NCBI RefSeq assembly: GCF_947496855.1
Contig: NZ_CANMED010000002.1
Span: 186,001 to 250,000 of the forward strand
Origin: an uncultured Aquimarina sp.
Lineage (GTDB): Bacteria > Bacteroidota > Bacteroidia > Flavobacteriales > Flavobacteriaceae
Direction of reading: 5' to 3'
DNA: 64,000 nt
The position numbers and the translations under genes are program-made. Each line of letters starts with the position of its first letter. The first letter of the stretch is position 1. This document shows, in pieces, positions 25,744 through 33,429 of the stretch. The notes beneath the pieces were generated by a model, which made no database searches, was not told the DNA's origin, and saw nothing but the letters and a program-made list of their open reading frames with translations.

Positions 25744-28254
25744 ATGAAAAACAAATATGTAAAAGTATTTACCTTTTTACTTGTACTGATAGCTTTTCAC
25801 AATCACACCTACGCTCAGATTGTAAATAACGCATCAGAATTACAAACAGCTATTACCAATGCCACGGCTGGCACTACTATAACGTTAGCAAATGGGACTT
25901 GGACCGATGTATTCATTAATATTAATAAAAATGGCACCCAGACGAATCCTATTACCATAAAAGCGCAAACTCCTGAAGAAGTTTTTTTTGAAGGAAACTC
26001 CAGAATAAGCATGGGTGGTTCTTATATCATTTTTGAAGGTGTCGTTTTTCAAAATCCATCCGATTTAGATGTTAGCGGAAGTATCATAGAACCAGTAATT
26101 GAGCTTAGAGACTCCAGCAACAACGAATGTGATCATTGTACCATTACAAACATTAAAATAGATAGTTACAATGGTACTGCCGCACAAGAACTACTAACAT
26201 TTAAGTGGATCATTGTTTATGGACAATATAATGAAATAAGCTTCAGCTCATTCGAAGGAAAATATGGTATAGGAAGTATTATCAATGATAACAGAAATGC
26301 CACCTCTACCGAATTTGCAGAGCCAGATTTTACAAAAATACATCATAATTACTTTGCTGATAGAACTCCTGTTGGCGTTGTAAATGACGAAAATGATCAA
26401 GACGCCATTAGAATTGGAAATAGTAGTACTTCTTTAAACCCATCTAATACAGAAGTATATGATAATCTATTTTATAATTGGTCTGGAGAAGTGGAAATCA
26501 TTTCTAACAAGAGTGGTGAAAATAAATATTACAACAACACTTTTAGAGATTACCAAGGAACACTTACACTAAGACATGGAGATGATTGCGAAGTGTATAA
26601 CAATTTCTTTTTTGCTGAAAACAATCTTTTCTCAGGCGGTATACGTGTAATCGGAGAAGGACATAAAGTATACAATAATTATATCGAAGGAGTAAATTCT
26701 GAAAAGCCAGGTGGAGGCAATACCAAAACAGCTGGAGCAATCAACGTCAGTAATGGACAAGAAAACTCACCTCTTAATCGTTATTTTCAAGTTAAGGATG
26801 CGTTTATTGTAAACAATACTTTTGTAAATTGTGATTATGGATTTAGAATTGGAACTAGCGTAAGTAGTGATCCCGTTTTAACCTTAGCACCAGAAAACTT
26901 GGTAATTGCAAATAATATTATGATCAATACCGAAGAAAATGCTGTTGATGAACAAACGGCTCCAATAGGTTCTTCTATTTATCAAGGAAATATTACTCAA
27001 AATGGGACTTGGGATCTTACTACAGGAACTAATAACAACCAAGTAATAACTAATGGGCTTCTAGAAAATGGAGCTTTGTATTACGAATTAGGAAGTACAA
27101 GCCCAGCCATTGATGCTTCTGTTGGAAGCTACCCTTTTGTTAATACCGATATTTTAGGAGGAAATCGTTCTGGAAACCTTGATGCTGGTGCTGAAGAATT
27201 TAATTCAGGCGGTTCTCGTATTCCATACACTACGTCAGATGTTGGTGTATCTATTGGTTTTGGCGGAACTGGTATTAACACTCCTAGATTAACCACAAAC
27301 ACTACATCTATAAATGTAGCCAGAAATGCAGGAAATACTTTATTTGATATTGATGCTAATGTTGATTGGAGCATTACAAACGATGCAGATTGGTTAACTT
27401 TTAACACCTCTTCAGGAAGTAACTCTGCTGTAATCACAGCCAATTTCACAGAAAACACTTCATCTGCTCAACGTACAGCTACAGTAACTATAAATGAGAC
27501 TGCTGGAGGAAGTAATTTAACTACTACGTTGACCATAACACAATCCAATGTATTTTCAGAAGAAATTACAATTGTTAATGCAACTGCTATAGGAACCGAA
27601 CCAGGTAAACCTAATGTAGGACCTCAATTTGCTTGGGACAACAATGTTACCGACGCAGAATACTGGTCAGGAGATGCCAATACTGAACCAGAAGTTTCTA
27701 TAACTTTTGATCTATCTTGTATCCGAATTCTAAGTCAAATTGGAATTCATGTATTAAAAGCCGATGAAAGAACAATCAACTTTGATATCGCAGTATCAGA
27801 TGATCAAACTGGGCCATTTACCAACGTATTGACAGGACAAGATAGTACGATTGAAACAGGTGCAGAAAATACAGAACAACTATTTGAACTTAGCAATGCA
27901 ACAGGTAGATATGTAAAATTTATCTCTAACGGAAATAATGTCGGATCTGGTTTCGCAAGTATTGTAGAAGTGAATATCTATGGTAATGCAACTTGTGATA
28001 CTACCTTAGGAGTAAATGATAATCTACTTTCTTCTAAAGGAATCTTGTTATATCCTATCCCAGCAAAAAACCAGCCTATTATTATCGAATCTAAAACAAC
28101 AATCGGAACAGTAGAAATATATGACTTACACGGAAGATTAATACTCCAGAAAGAAATTAGTAATAGTAGTGGAGAATTAGAAACTAGTAATTTTAGTACA
28201 GGAACATATATTGCTAAAGTACAAGGAGCTTACGGTCGTTTTGTGATTCAATAA
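25744..28254 (+). CDS. Secreted PL6 polysaccharide lyase (alginate/chondroitin-type) with BACON, CBM-like and T9SS domains
   Basis: An 836-aa exported enzyme. A signal peptide (~1-24, ending TYA-Q) precedes a right-handed beta-helix of PL6 (~25-490). Lys256 (EIISNKSGEN) and Arg277 (LRHGD) are 21 residues apart, exactly as the catalytic Lys250/Arg271 of chondroitinase B. A BACON domain follows (~515-605, VDWSITNDADWLTFNTSSG), then a discoidin/F5-8C-like carbohydrate-binding module (~610-750), and a type IX sorting domain (~765-836, LLYPIPAKNQP...GTYIAKVQ). It should cleave uronate polymers by beta-elimination, most likely alginate in a marine species. It is not in a SusCD locus; an operator lies before it. 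Confidence 0.88.
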   Translation: MKNKYVKVFTFLLVLIAFHNHTYAQIVNNASELQTAITNATAGTTITLANGTWTDVFININKNGTQTNPITIKAQTPEEVFFEGNSRISMGGSYIIFEGVVFQNPSDLDVSGSIIEPVIELRDSSNNECDHCTITNIKIDSYNGTAAQELLTFKWIIVYGQYNEISFSSFEGKYGIGSIINDNRNATSTEFAEPDFTKIHHNYFADRTPVGVVNDENDQDAIRIGNSSTSLNPSNTEVYDNLFYNWSGEVEIISNKSGENKYYNNTFRDYQGTLTLRHGDDCEVYNNFFFAENNLFSGGIRVIGEGHKVYNNYIEGVNSEKPGGGNTKTAGAINVSNGQENSPLNRYFQVKDAFIVNNTFVNCDYGFRIGTSVSSDPVLTLAPENLVIANNIMINTEENAVDEQTAPIGSSIYQGNITQNGTWDLTTGTNNNQVITNGLLENGALYYELGSTSPAIDASVGSYPFVNTDILGGNRSGNLDAGAEEFNSGGSRIPYTTSDVGVSIGFGGTGINTPRLTTNTTSINVARNAGNTLFDIDANVDWSITNDADWLTFNTSSGSNSAVITANFTENTSSAQRTATVTINETAGGSNLTTTLTITQSNVFSEEITIVNATAIGTEPGKPNVGPQFAWDNNVTDAEYWSGDANTEPEVSITFDLSCIRILSQIGIHVLKADERTINFDIAVSDDQTGPFTNVLTGQDSTIETGAENTEQLFELSNATGRYVKFISNGNNVGSGFASIVEVNIYGNATCDTTLGVNDNLLSSKGILLYPIPAKNQPIIIESKTTIGTVEIYDLHGRLILQKEISNSSGELETSNFSTGTYIAKVQGAYGRFVIQ

Positions 28255-28273
28255 TAATAAAATCGTATCTACA

Positions 28274-28309
28274 AAAACGCTTATAGTGCGATCGCACTAT
28301 AAGCGTTTT
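28274..28309. terminator. Bidirectional palindromic terminator
   Basis: A 36-bp perfect palindrome with AAAACGC...GCGTTTT ends and GCGATCGC centre. It serves the PL6 gene and the convergent six-gene operon; its end overlaps the last codon (TAA, 28308-28310) of the HMG-CoA reductase fusion gene. Confidence 0.85.
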
Positions 28310-30677
28310 AATTATCAATCTCTATCTGCCTAAACTGTTTAGGCTTAACAGCATCCATAGTAACTGATATATATTCATGTTTTATATAGTCTATCATTGC
28401 AAAACAATTTTCAATTACTCGATCTGGGAATTTTAGTTTCATTAGTATTTCAGCAGCTTTATAAAAAGACATACGACAGACCAAAAATTCTTTTAAAGCA
28501 TATATATAGCCGTAAATCCAGCTAATGTCATTTAAATCTTTTTGCCATAGTTTTATGTGAAATTCTAAATAGCTTTTTAGCTCGTTGGTATTAAAAGAAG
28601 TATCCATAGTAAATGCTAAGAATTCTACAATATCACGATGTGGAATGTTTTTTACAGATAATTCCCAATCATAGATGCATACATTTCCATTAGAACGGAC
28701 ACCCACATTTCTAGGGTTAAAATCATTATGAATTACACAAATTGGCAGGATGTTACTAGGTGCATCCTCTACAATGTCTATAAAAAAATCTTTTAGTATT
28801 TTAAATCGGTTCTTACCCTCTTTACGGTCTTCTTCTTTGATTATAACATCTATTAGCTTACTGTAGAGCCCAAAAGCGTTAGAGGCATTAAAAGGTTGTA
28901 TCTGAGAGTCTTCAATGGTATCGATCTTTGCGTTATAATACTGATGCACTTTTGTAATCTCAGTAATCACGTTTTTTATATCTTCTGACTTCCATAGTTC
29001 TGGTTTATTCTCACTATTAAAATGTGACATGGTACTACTATCTAAATATTCCATGATAAATAAGAATAATTCTCTATTTACATTTTCTTTCTTACCATAA
29101 TATTTTGGGGTGACGCGAAACCCATTCTTGTACAAATCTTCATAGATAAACAGTTCTTTTGTATGACAATTAAAATATTCTGTCAGATGACGGTATCTAT
29201 AAATAAGATCGGATAGTGATGGATCTATTGAAGCTGCCATACTATGTAATCCTTTAATGACATCTATATCAAGTGCTTTTGATTTAATCAATAGTGAAAC
29301 GGTTGCTTGACTATTTATTACTTGAAAAGGAAAGAATCCAATTGTTTTTTTAGATGTTATACCCGTAAGGCTGGTGATGATGCCATTTTCCATTTCTCGT
29401 TCATGAAAATGGATTGAAAAGGCCTTATATTTGGGATTAACCTGCTCCATGATTTGACTTATAAACTCTGTATTTAAATCTGAGCGTGTAAGCAAATCTA
29501 CAGGTTTGTTTCTTCCTAATTTCTCGTGAGCTTTCGCAAACTCACCACTTGCAATGGCCGCAAGTGTTGATATCTCTAACGAAAGGGCAAATGCCGTAAT
29601 TAATTGTGCAAACCTTTCTACTTTTCCATTACCTTCACACTTCATTAATCGAAGTATTTCGTTTTGCTTAGGAAGGGATGTCCCACCTCCAACAGTACCA
29701 ACGACAAGTGTAGGTAATGTAAGTGACACAACAAGCCTATTCGCTTTTTTTTCAAGTTGTAAAACCCCAATCGACGATTCGTGAAGACTGCCTAAATCTT
29801 GACCAGTAGCAGCAAATATAGCTGCAATAGCGTTAGCAACATTGATATTATATCCTAACATTCCATCTATCTTTGTCAAAGCAACAGAAGGAATATAGCA
29901 TTCCATCAATTTATCAGAAGTAGTACGAAGCACTTTTTCTATGACGGCTTCTGTTAAATAACATTTGGCGGTAGTATGTATACCTCTTCCTTTTTTAACA
30001 GCATGAGTAGATACCTTTTTATCCGAAGAACCATTACCTTCTATGATATAGTTTTTTATTTGGATTTGTGTTTCTTTAGTAAATTGATTAACAATAAAAA
30101 GCATTGCATGCCATGTACAGGTTGTAGTCATATTTTGTCCAGAAGCATCGCCTGTTGTATAATAAAAACGAATGTGTACGATGTTATCTATAAGGACTGG
30201 CTCTAAAGATTTTAATTGCGCGTGATTAGAATGCTGCTCAGCTTCTTTTTTAATATCTTCAAAATTGTAGGAAAGCCAAGTTATAAATATTGACGCATTC
30301 TCTGGTGTATAAAAAATAAACATAGGACAGCGCAACATTCTTTGATGTATAAAGGTGGTTTTAACACCACCACTTAAACTAGCAGCTTTGGCACCTCTAT
30401 TCATACTTGCTACAAGAGCTCCTTCTAAAGTCGCGGCACCAGCATACACTAATTCTTCTGTATCATCTTGAAGATGTAATAAAGGACCGACCAATCCCAC
30501 AGGAATCTCCACGGAACCAATGTAGGATTCAATTTTATTTTGAACTTCTGAATGGGAAAGCCCAGACATAGAAACTTGACTAGAATCATATCCTTCCTTA
30601 TCTAGATATTCTAAACGTAATTTGGTAGAATGTGGGGTGACTAACCCTCTACCAGGTACAATTGGATAATTTTCCAT
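28308..30677 (-). CDS. HMG-CoA reductase / APH-like kinase fusion protein
   Basis: A 789-aa two-domain protein. Residues ~1-400 are a class-I-type HMG-CoA reductase: IPVGLVGPL (58-66), TLEGALVAS with catalytic Glu85, GDASGQNM (176-183, a variant of DAMGMNM), SDKK with Lys220, GRGIHTTAKCYL, ATGQD with Asp294, GTVGGGT (327-333) and AHEKLGRN with His384. All four catalytic residues are kept. Residues ~420-780 look like an aminoglycoside/choline-kinase fold: SLLIKSK (Lys465), Brenner loop HNDFNPRN (650-657) and IYDWE (Asp670). There is no membrane anchor. It is the last gene of the coupled operon and starts 1 nt after the previous stop. Probable chemistry is acyl-CoA (thioester) reduction plus phosphorylation; the substrate is unknown and need not be HMG-CoA. 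Confidence 0.85.
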   Translation of the reverse strand: MENYPIVPGRGLVTPHSTKLRLEYLDKEGYDSSQVSMSGLSHSEVQNKIESYIGSVEIPVGLVGPLLHLQDDTEELVYAGAATLEGALVASMNRGAKAASLSGGVKTTFIHQRMLRCPMFIFYTPENASIFITWLSYNFEDIKKEAEQHSNHAQLKSLEPVLIDNIVHIRFYYTTGDASGQNMTTTCTWHAMLFIVNQFTKETQIQIKNYIIEGNGSSDKKVSTHAVKKGRGIHTTAKCYLTEAVIEKVLRTTSDKLMECYIPSVALTKIDGMLGYNINVANAIAAIFAATGQDLGSLHESSIGVLQLEKKANRLVVSLTLPTLVVGTVGGGTSLPKQNEILRLMKCEGNGKVERFAQLITAFALSLEISTLAAIASGEFAKAHEKLGRNKPVDLLTRSDLNTEFISQIMEQVNPKYKAFSIHFHEREMENGIITSLTGITSKKTIGFFPFQVINSQATVSLLIKSKALDIDVIKGLHSMAASIDPSLSDLIYRYRHLTEYFNCHTKELFIYEDLYKNGFRVTPKYYGKKENVNRELFLFIMEYLDSSTMSHFNSENKPELWKSEDIKNVITEITKVHQYYNAKIDTIEDSQIQPFNASNAFGLYSKLIDVIIKEEDRKEGKNRFKILKDFFIDIVEDAPSNILPICVIHNDFNPRNVGVRSNGNVCIYDWELSVKNIPHRDIVEFLAFTMDTSFNTNELKSYLEFHIKLWQKDLNDISWIYGYIYALKEFLVCRMSFYKAAEILMKLKFPDRVIENCFAMIDYIKHEYISVTMDAVKPKQFRQIEIDN

Positions 30678-30678
30678 A

Positions 30679-31479
30679 TTAGCTTGTGATTTCTATCATT
30701 AATCTTGTGTAAAAAGCATCTAAATTATCAAATGTAGTAGCATCTATATTTTCAATTATTGTTTTATTGTCACTCGCTATTTTCTCAAATAAAATTTCAT
30801 AGGTAGTCTCTAAATTGGATAACACAGAGAGTTTTTCATGAGCTTCTATAACCTCTCTAGAGGAGATTCTCTCCATAAGAATTTCAGGAGCTGCTTTTAA
30901 AAAGAAGATGTGATCTGGCAAGCTGGTTTTAAATACTCTTTTGGTTTCAGCATCTGGAAAAGTTTTTCTTACAAAAAAGGTTTTTATGAATTTTAAAATA
31001 GCCAACACTCCTTCATCTTTATTTTCAATAGGAAGCTGCTGTAAGACAAAAGAGAATAGAGCTTCATATTTTGTAGTATAATAGATTAGCATTTCGAGAT
31101 TCATACTACTACCTGAAGAACTTAAACGAGGTAAATAAAACTGCGCATAGACAAAAGTATCTATCAGTGGATGTCTTTCGCATATAACAATACGCGTAGT
31201 TGTTGTCGTTTTTTCGGAAACTAATTTTTCAAACAATACCATAGCAAAGAAAAGAACCATTGCTTTAATATCATCTCTTTTATTTGCATCTGCTTCTTGA
31301 CTTAGGGATTTAAGAAGTTGTATTGGTTGTTTTAGAGAAGAAGTATCTGGCAATGTATCTACATCTACATGAAGCGGTGAAACTAAAGTTACATGCTCAA
31401 TACATTCAGCTTCTAGTTTAGAAAACAAGGTGCTTTTACCAGAACCATCCAAACCTGTTATAAGAATTGTCTTGATCAT
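30679..31479 (-). CDS. P-loop kinase, thymidylate-kinase-like (second copy)
   Basis: A 266-aa P-loop NTPase with Walker A GLDGSGKST (9-17) near the N-terminus, an ERHPLIDTFVYAQ segment where thymidylate kinases have the DRY/DRF substrate motif, and a FLKAAPEILMERISSRE stretch like the TMK LID region. It is larger than a housekeeping Tmk (~205 aa) and has an inserted helical segment (~145-180), so a different phosphoryl acceptor is likely. It overlaps the preceding gene by ATGA (31476-31479). True nucleotide-kinase function is doubtful given the context. Confidence 0.8.
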   Translation of the reverse strand: MIKTILITGLDGSGKSTLFSKLEAECIEHVTLVSPLHVDVDTLPDTSSLKQPIQLLKSLSQEADANKRDDIKAMVLFFAMVLFEKLVSEKTTTTTRIVICERHPLIDTFVYAQFYLPRLSSSGSSMNLEMLIYYTTKYEALFSFVLQQLPIENKDEGVLAILKFIKTFFVRKTFPDAETKRVFKTSLPDHIFFLKAAPEILMERISSREVIEAHEKLSVLSNLETTYEILFEKIASDNKTIIENIDATTFDNLDAFYTRLMIEITS

Positions 31480-32078
31480 TGTGCTATGATTTTAAGTGTT
31501 TTGTCTTTTAATACTTCAGGAGAATTCTTCGCATCCAGTATAAACCATTCTGGTTGAATGTAAGTTTCAAAAGTAAGGTTTACCTTTTTCTGGAAGTCTA
31601 TAAAATGTTCCAATGTAGCTGCTCTACAACCACACTCATAACGTGATAGATATTTCTTTCTAGCTGTACTTATTTGAGGCGAGACGGAAAGAAAAATAGT
31701 TTTATCAGGTATAGGGAAATTAGATATTAAAGCATCAATCAATTTTTGGTCAGCACCTAATACTTTTTCCGAAGAAAAGTATTTGTAGTAATAGGCATTT
31801 ATAAAAACAATCTCTACATCAGAAGTAAGTGCTTTATCAATTGCATATTGTAATGCGTGTGCTAAGAATAATAAGCGAGCGTTAGGTGATAGGAGACATA
31901 GATAATCGTCAATATCTTTTTTAGTACTAAAAAGAGTTCCTTCTTTATTATTGAGTGCGTCCCATATGGTTACTTCCATAGTATTTGATACCTCATTGAT
32001 TAAATTGGAAATGAGTGTTGATTTTCCAGATCCATCTGGGCCAGTAATACAGATGATAGTTGGTTTCTTATTGGACAT
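31476..32078 (-). CDS. P-loop kinase, thymidylate-kinase-like (first copy)
   Basis: A 200-aa P-loop kinase with Walker A GPDGSGKST (13-21), INAYYYKYFSSEK in the DR-motif region, and FLSVSPQISTARKKYLSRYECGCR resembling the TMK LID. Two cysteines flank a glycine in the LID (CGC). The length is that of thymidylate kinase, but the classical DRY motif is missing. It overlaps the end of the nucleotidyltransferase gene by 11 nt and the next kinase by 4 nt. I infer a phosphotransferase acting on a pathway intermediate. Confidence 0.8.
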   Translation of the reverse strand: MSNKKPTIICITGPDGSGKSTLISNLINEVSNTMEVTIWDALNNKEGTLFSTKKDIDDYLCLLSPNARLLFLAHALQYAIDKALTSDVEIVFINAYYYKYFSSEKVLGADQKLIDALISNFPIPDKTIFLSVSPQISTARKKYLSRYECGCRAATLEHFIDFQKKVNLTFETYIQPEWFILDAKNSPEVLKDKTLKIIAQ

Positions 32079-33429
32079 TGTCTACTAGTTTTTTAATTTG
32101 ATTAGGTTCTATTTCTTTCTTTTTTAGATATTGGAAATAAGACTCCTTGGAGATAAAATAATTTAACGGTGATAAAGCGGTATCAACCCACATTTTTAAA
32201 TAAAGTAAAATACCGTACTTCCATCCTATTTCTTGAGCAATCATTGAAAAAGAAAACCAAGGACCTAGTATTCTTCCTCTTATTTTATTTAATATGTTAG
32301 GTTTGTGGGATTTATCTAGAAACTTAAGTGCGTGCTTTATATCCGGAAAGTAAATGAAACGTAGAACCCTCAAAAAGTAATAGATTCTTTTATGAAATTC
32401 TGGAAATAAATAATAGTAAATTACATTTTTTTCAATGTCTTGAAAGTAATCATTGTACGATTCGTGCATATCCCCTGTTTCGTTAACCATTTGGAGTCGC
32501 TTGCGTAGTCGTTTATTAATAAATGATTGCTTCCCTTTTGGTAACCGTTGTATCCATTCTTCTGGAATATGACGAGAGCAAAGGCAACACATCTCTAGTG
32601 CATACCGAGACTTTTGTATGGCATTTGTTTTTTTTATAATCGAAAAGAGCCTTTCTGCATCTAGATTTGTTGAAAGAATCAAATTATAGAGATCCATACA
32701 ATCTCGTATACCACATTTATAGACACCTAAATGTAATATTAAGTGAATGAGGTTATATTCTGGAGATAATTGTTTACCAGGAATCCCATGAAAATCTAGT
32801 GGCATAGCCGTATCCCACATTTCATTTGTATCCACAGTAAAATGAGTCGTAGATGATTTCAAACCCCATTGCGTTCCAATAATACAGTTAAAATCTGTAC
32901 TAATAAAAGGAACACTTGTAGGACTATACTTAGCTGGTTTTTGTTTTTCTCCACTCCATCCAAATCCTAATGGTATATATCCTAAATCATAATAAATTTG
33001 CTCAATTTCTGGCCAATCTTCAGACTTTATCAAAATATCAAAGTCATTCATTTTTTTGTAGCCTACATCATCGTAAATAGTTTGAATAAAGGCATTCCCT
33101 TTTAATATAATAACATCTATATTATGTTCATGAAAGGCTTGTAAAAATTGCATTGCAATCTTATTTCTGTTTTCATTTTCTTGCTTTACATCTTGATAAG
33201 CATTCTCGAATCGTTCTATAACATCCCTATCAAACAATGACAGGAATTTATTTTTTTGGAGTTGTAAGTAGATCCAAGGAGCCATTTTCCATTGAAAACA
33301 ATATTCGTAAAATGCATGTTGATCATCATTATTAGATTGTAAAGTTGCTAACGCCGTTCTGCAGGTACCCAATTCTTCTGATGTTAATTGAATATGGGAT
33401 AATAATGCTGTTATTTTAAATGTATTCAT
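32068..33429 (-). CDS. Nucleotidyltransferase family protein (PF14907-like)
   Basis: A 453-aa protein resembling the uncharacterised NTP_transf_5 group. The core shows VIILKGNAFIQTIYDD (about 103-118) and YKKMNDFDILIKSED (about 121-135), where DFD is the metal-binding acidic pair, followed by WPEIEQIYYDLGY. The C-terminal half has the long helical region with HLILHLGVYKCGIRDCMDLYNLI common in this group. Family members appear in surface-polysaccharide and RiPP (lasso) clusters; substrates are mostly unknown. The gene overlaps both neighbours (ATGA upstream, 11 nt downstream). Confidence 0.75.
   Translation of the reverse strand: MNTFKITALLSHIQLTSEELGTCRTALATLQSNNDDQHAFYEYCFQWKMAPWIYLQLQKNKFLSLFDRDVIERFENAYQDVKQENENRNKIAMQFLQAFHEHNIDVIILKGNAFIQTIYDDVGYKKMNDFDILIKSEDWPEIEQIYYDLGYIPLGFGWSGEKQKPAKYSPTSVPFISTDFNCIIGTQWGLKSSTTHFTVDTNEMWDTAMPLDFHGIPGKQLSPEYNLIHLILHLGVYKCGIRDCMDLYNLILSTNLDAERLFSIIKKTNAIQKSRYALEMCCLCSRHIPEEWIQRLPKGKQSFINKRLRKRLQMVNETGDMHESYNDYFQDIEKNVIYYYLFPEFHKRIYYFLRVLRFIYFPDIKHALKFLDKSHKPNILNKIRGRILGPWFSFSMIAQEIGWKYGILLYLKMWVDTALSPLNYFISKESYFQYLKKKEIEPNQIKKLVDNVQ

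Noticed and set aside
28308..30677. The fusion gene as a housekeeping mevalonate-pathway HMG-CoA reductase
   Set aside because: The fused kinase, altered cofactor loop and operon context make a dedicated pathway more likely; kept only as an alternative.
30679..32078. The two P-loop genes as housekeeping thymidylate kinase
   Set aside because: The DRY/DRF motif is missing in both and one is 60 residues too long; two copies in a row argue for another role.
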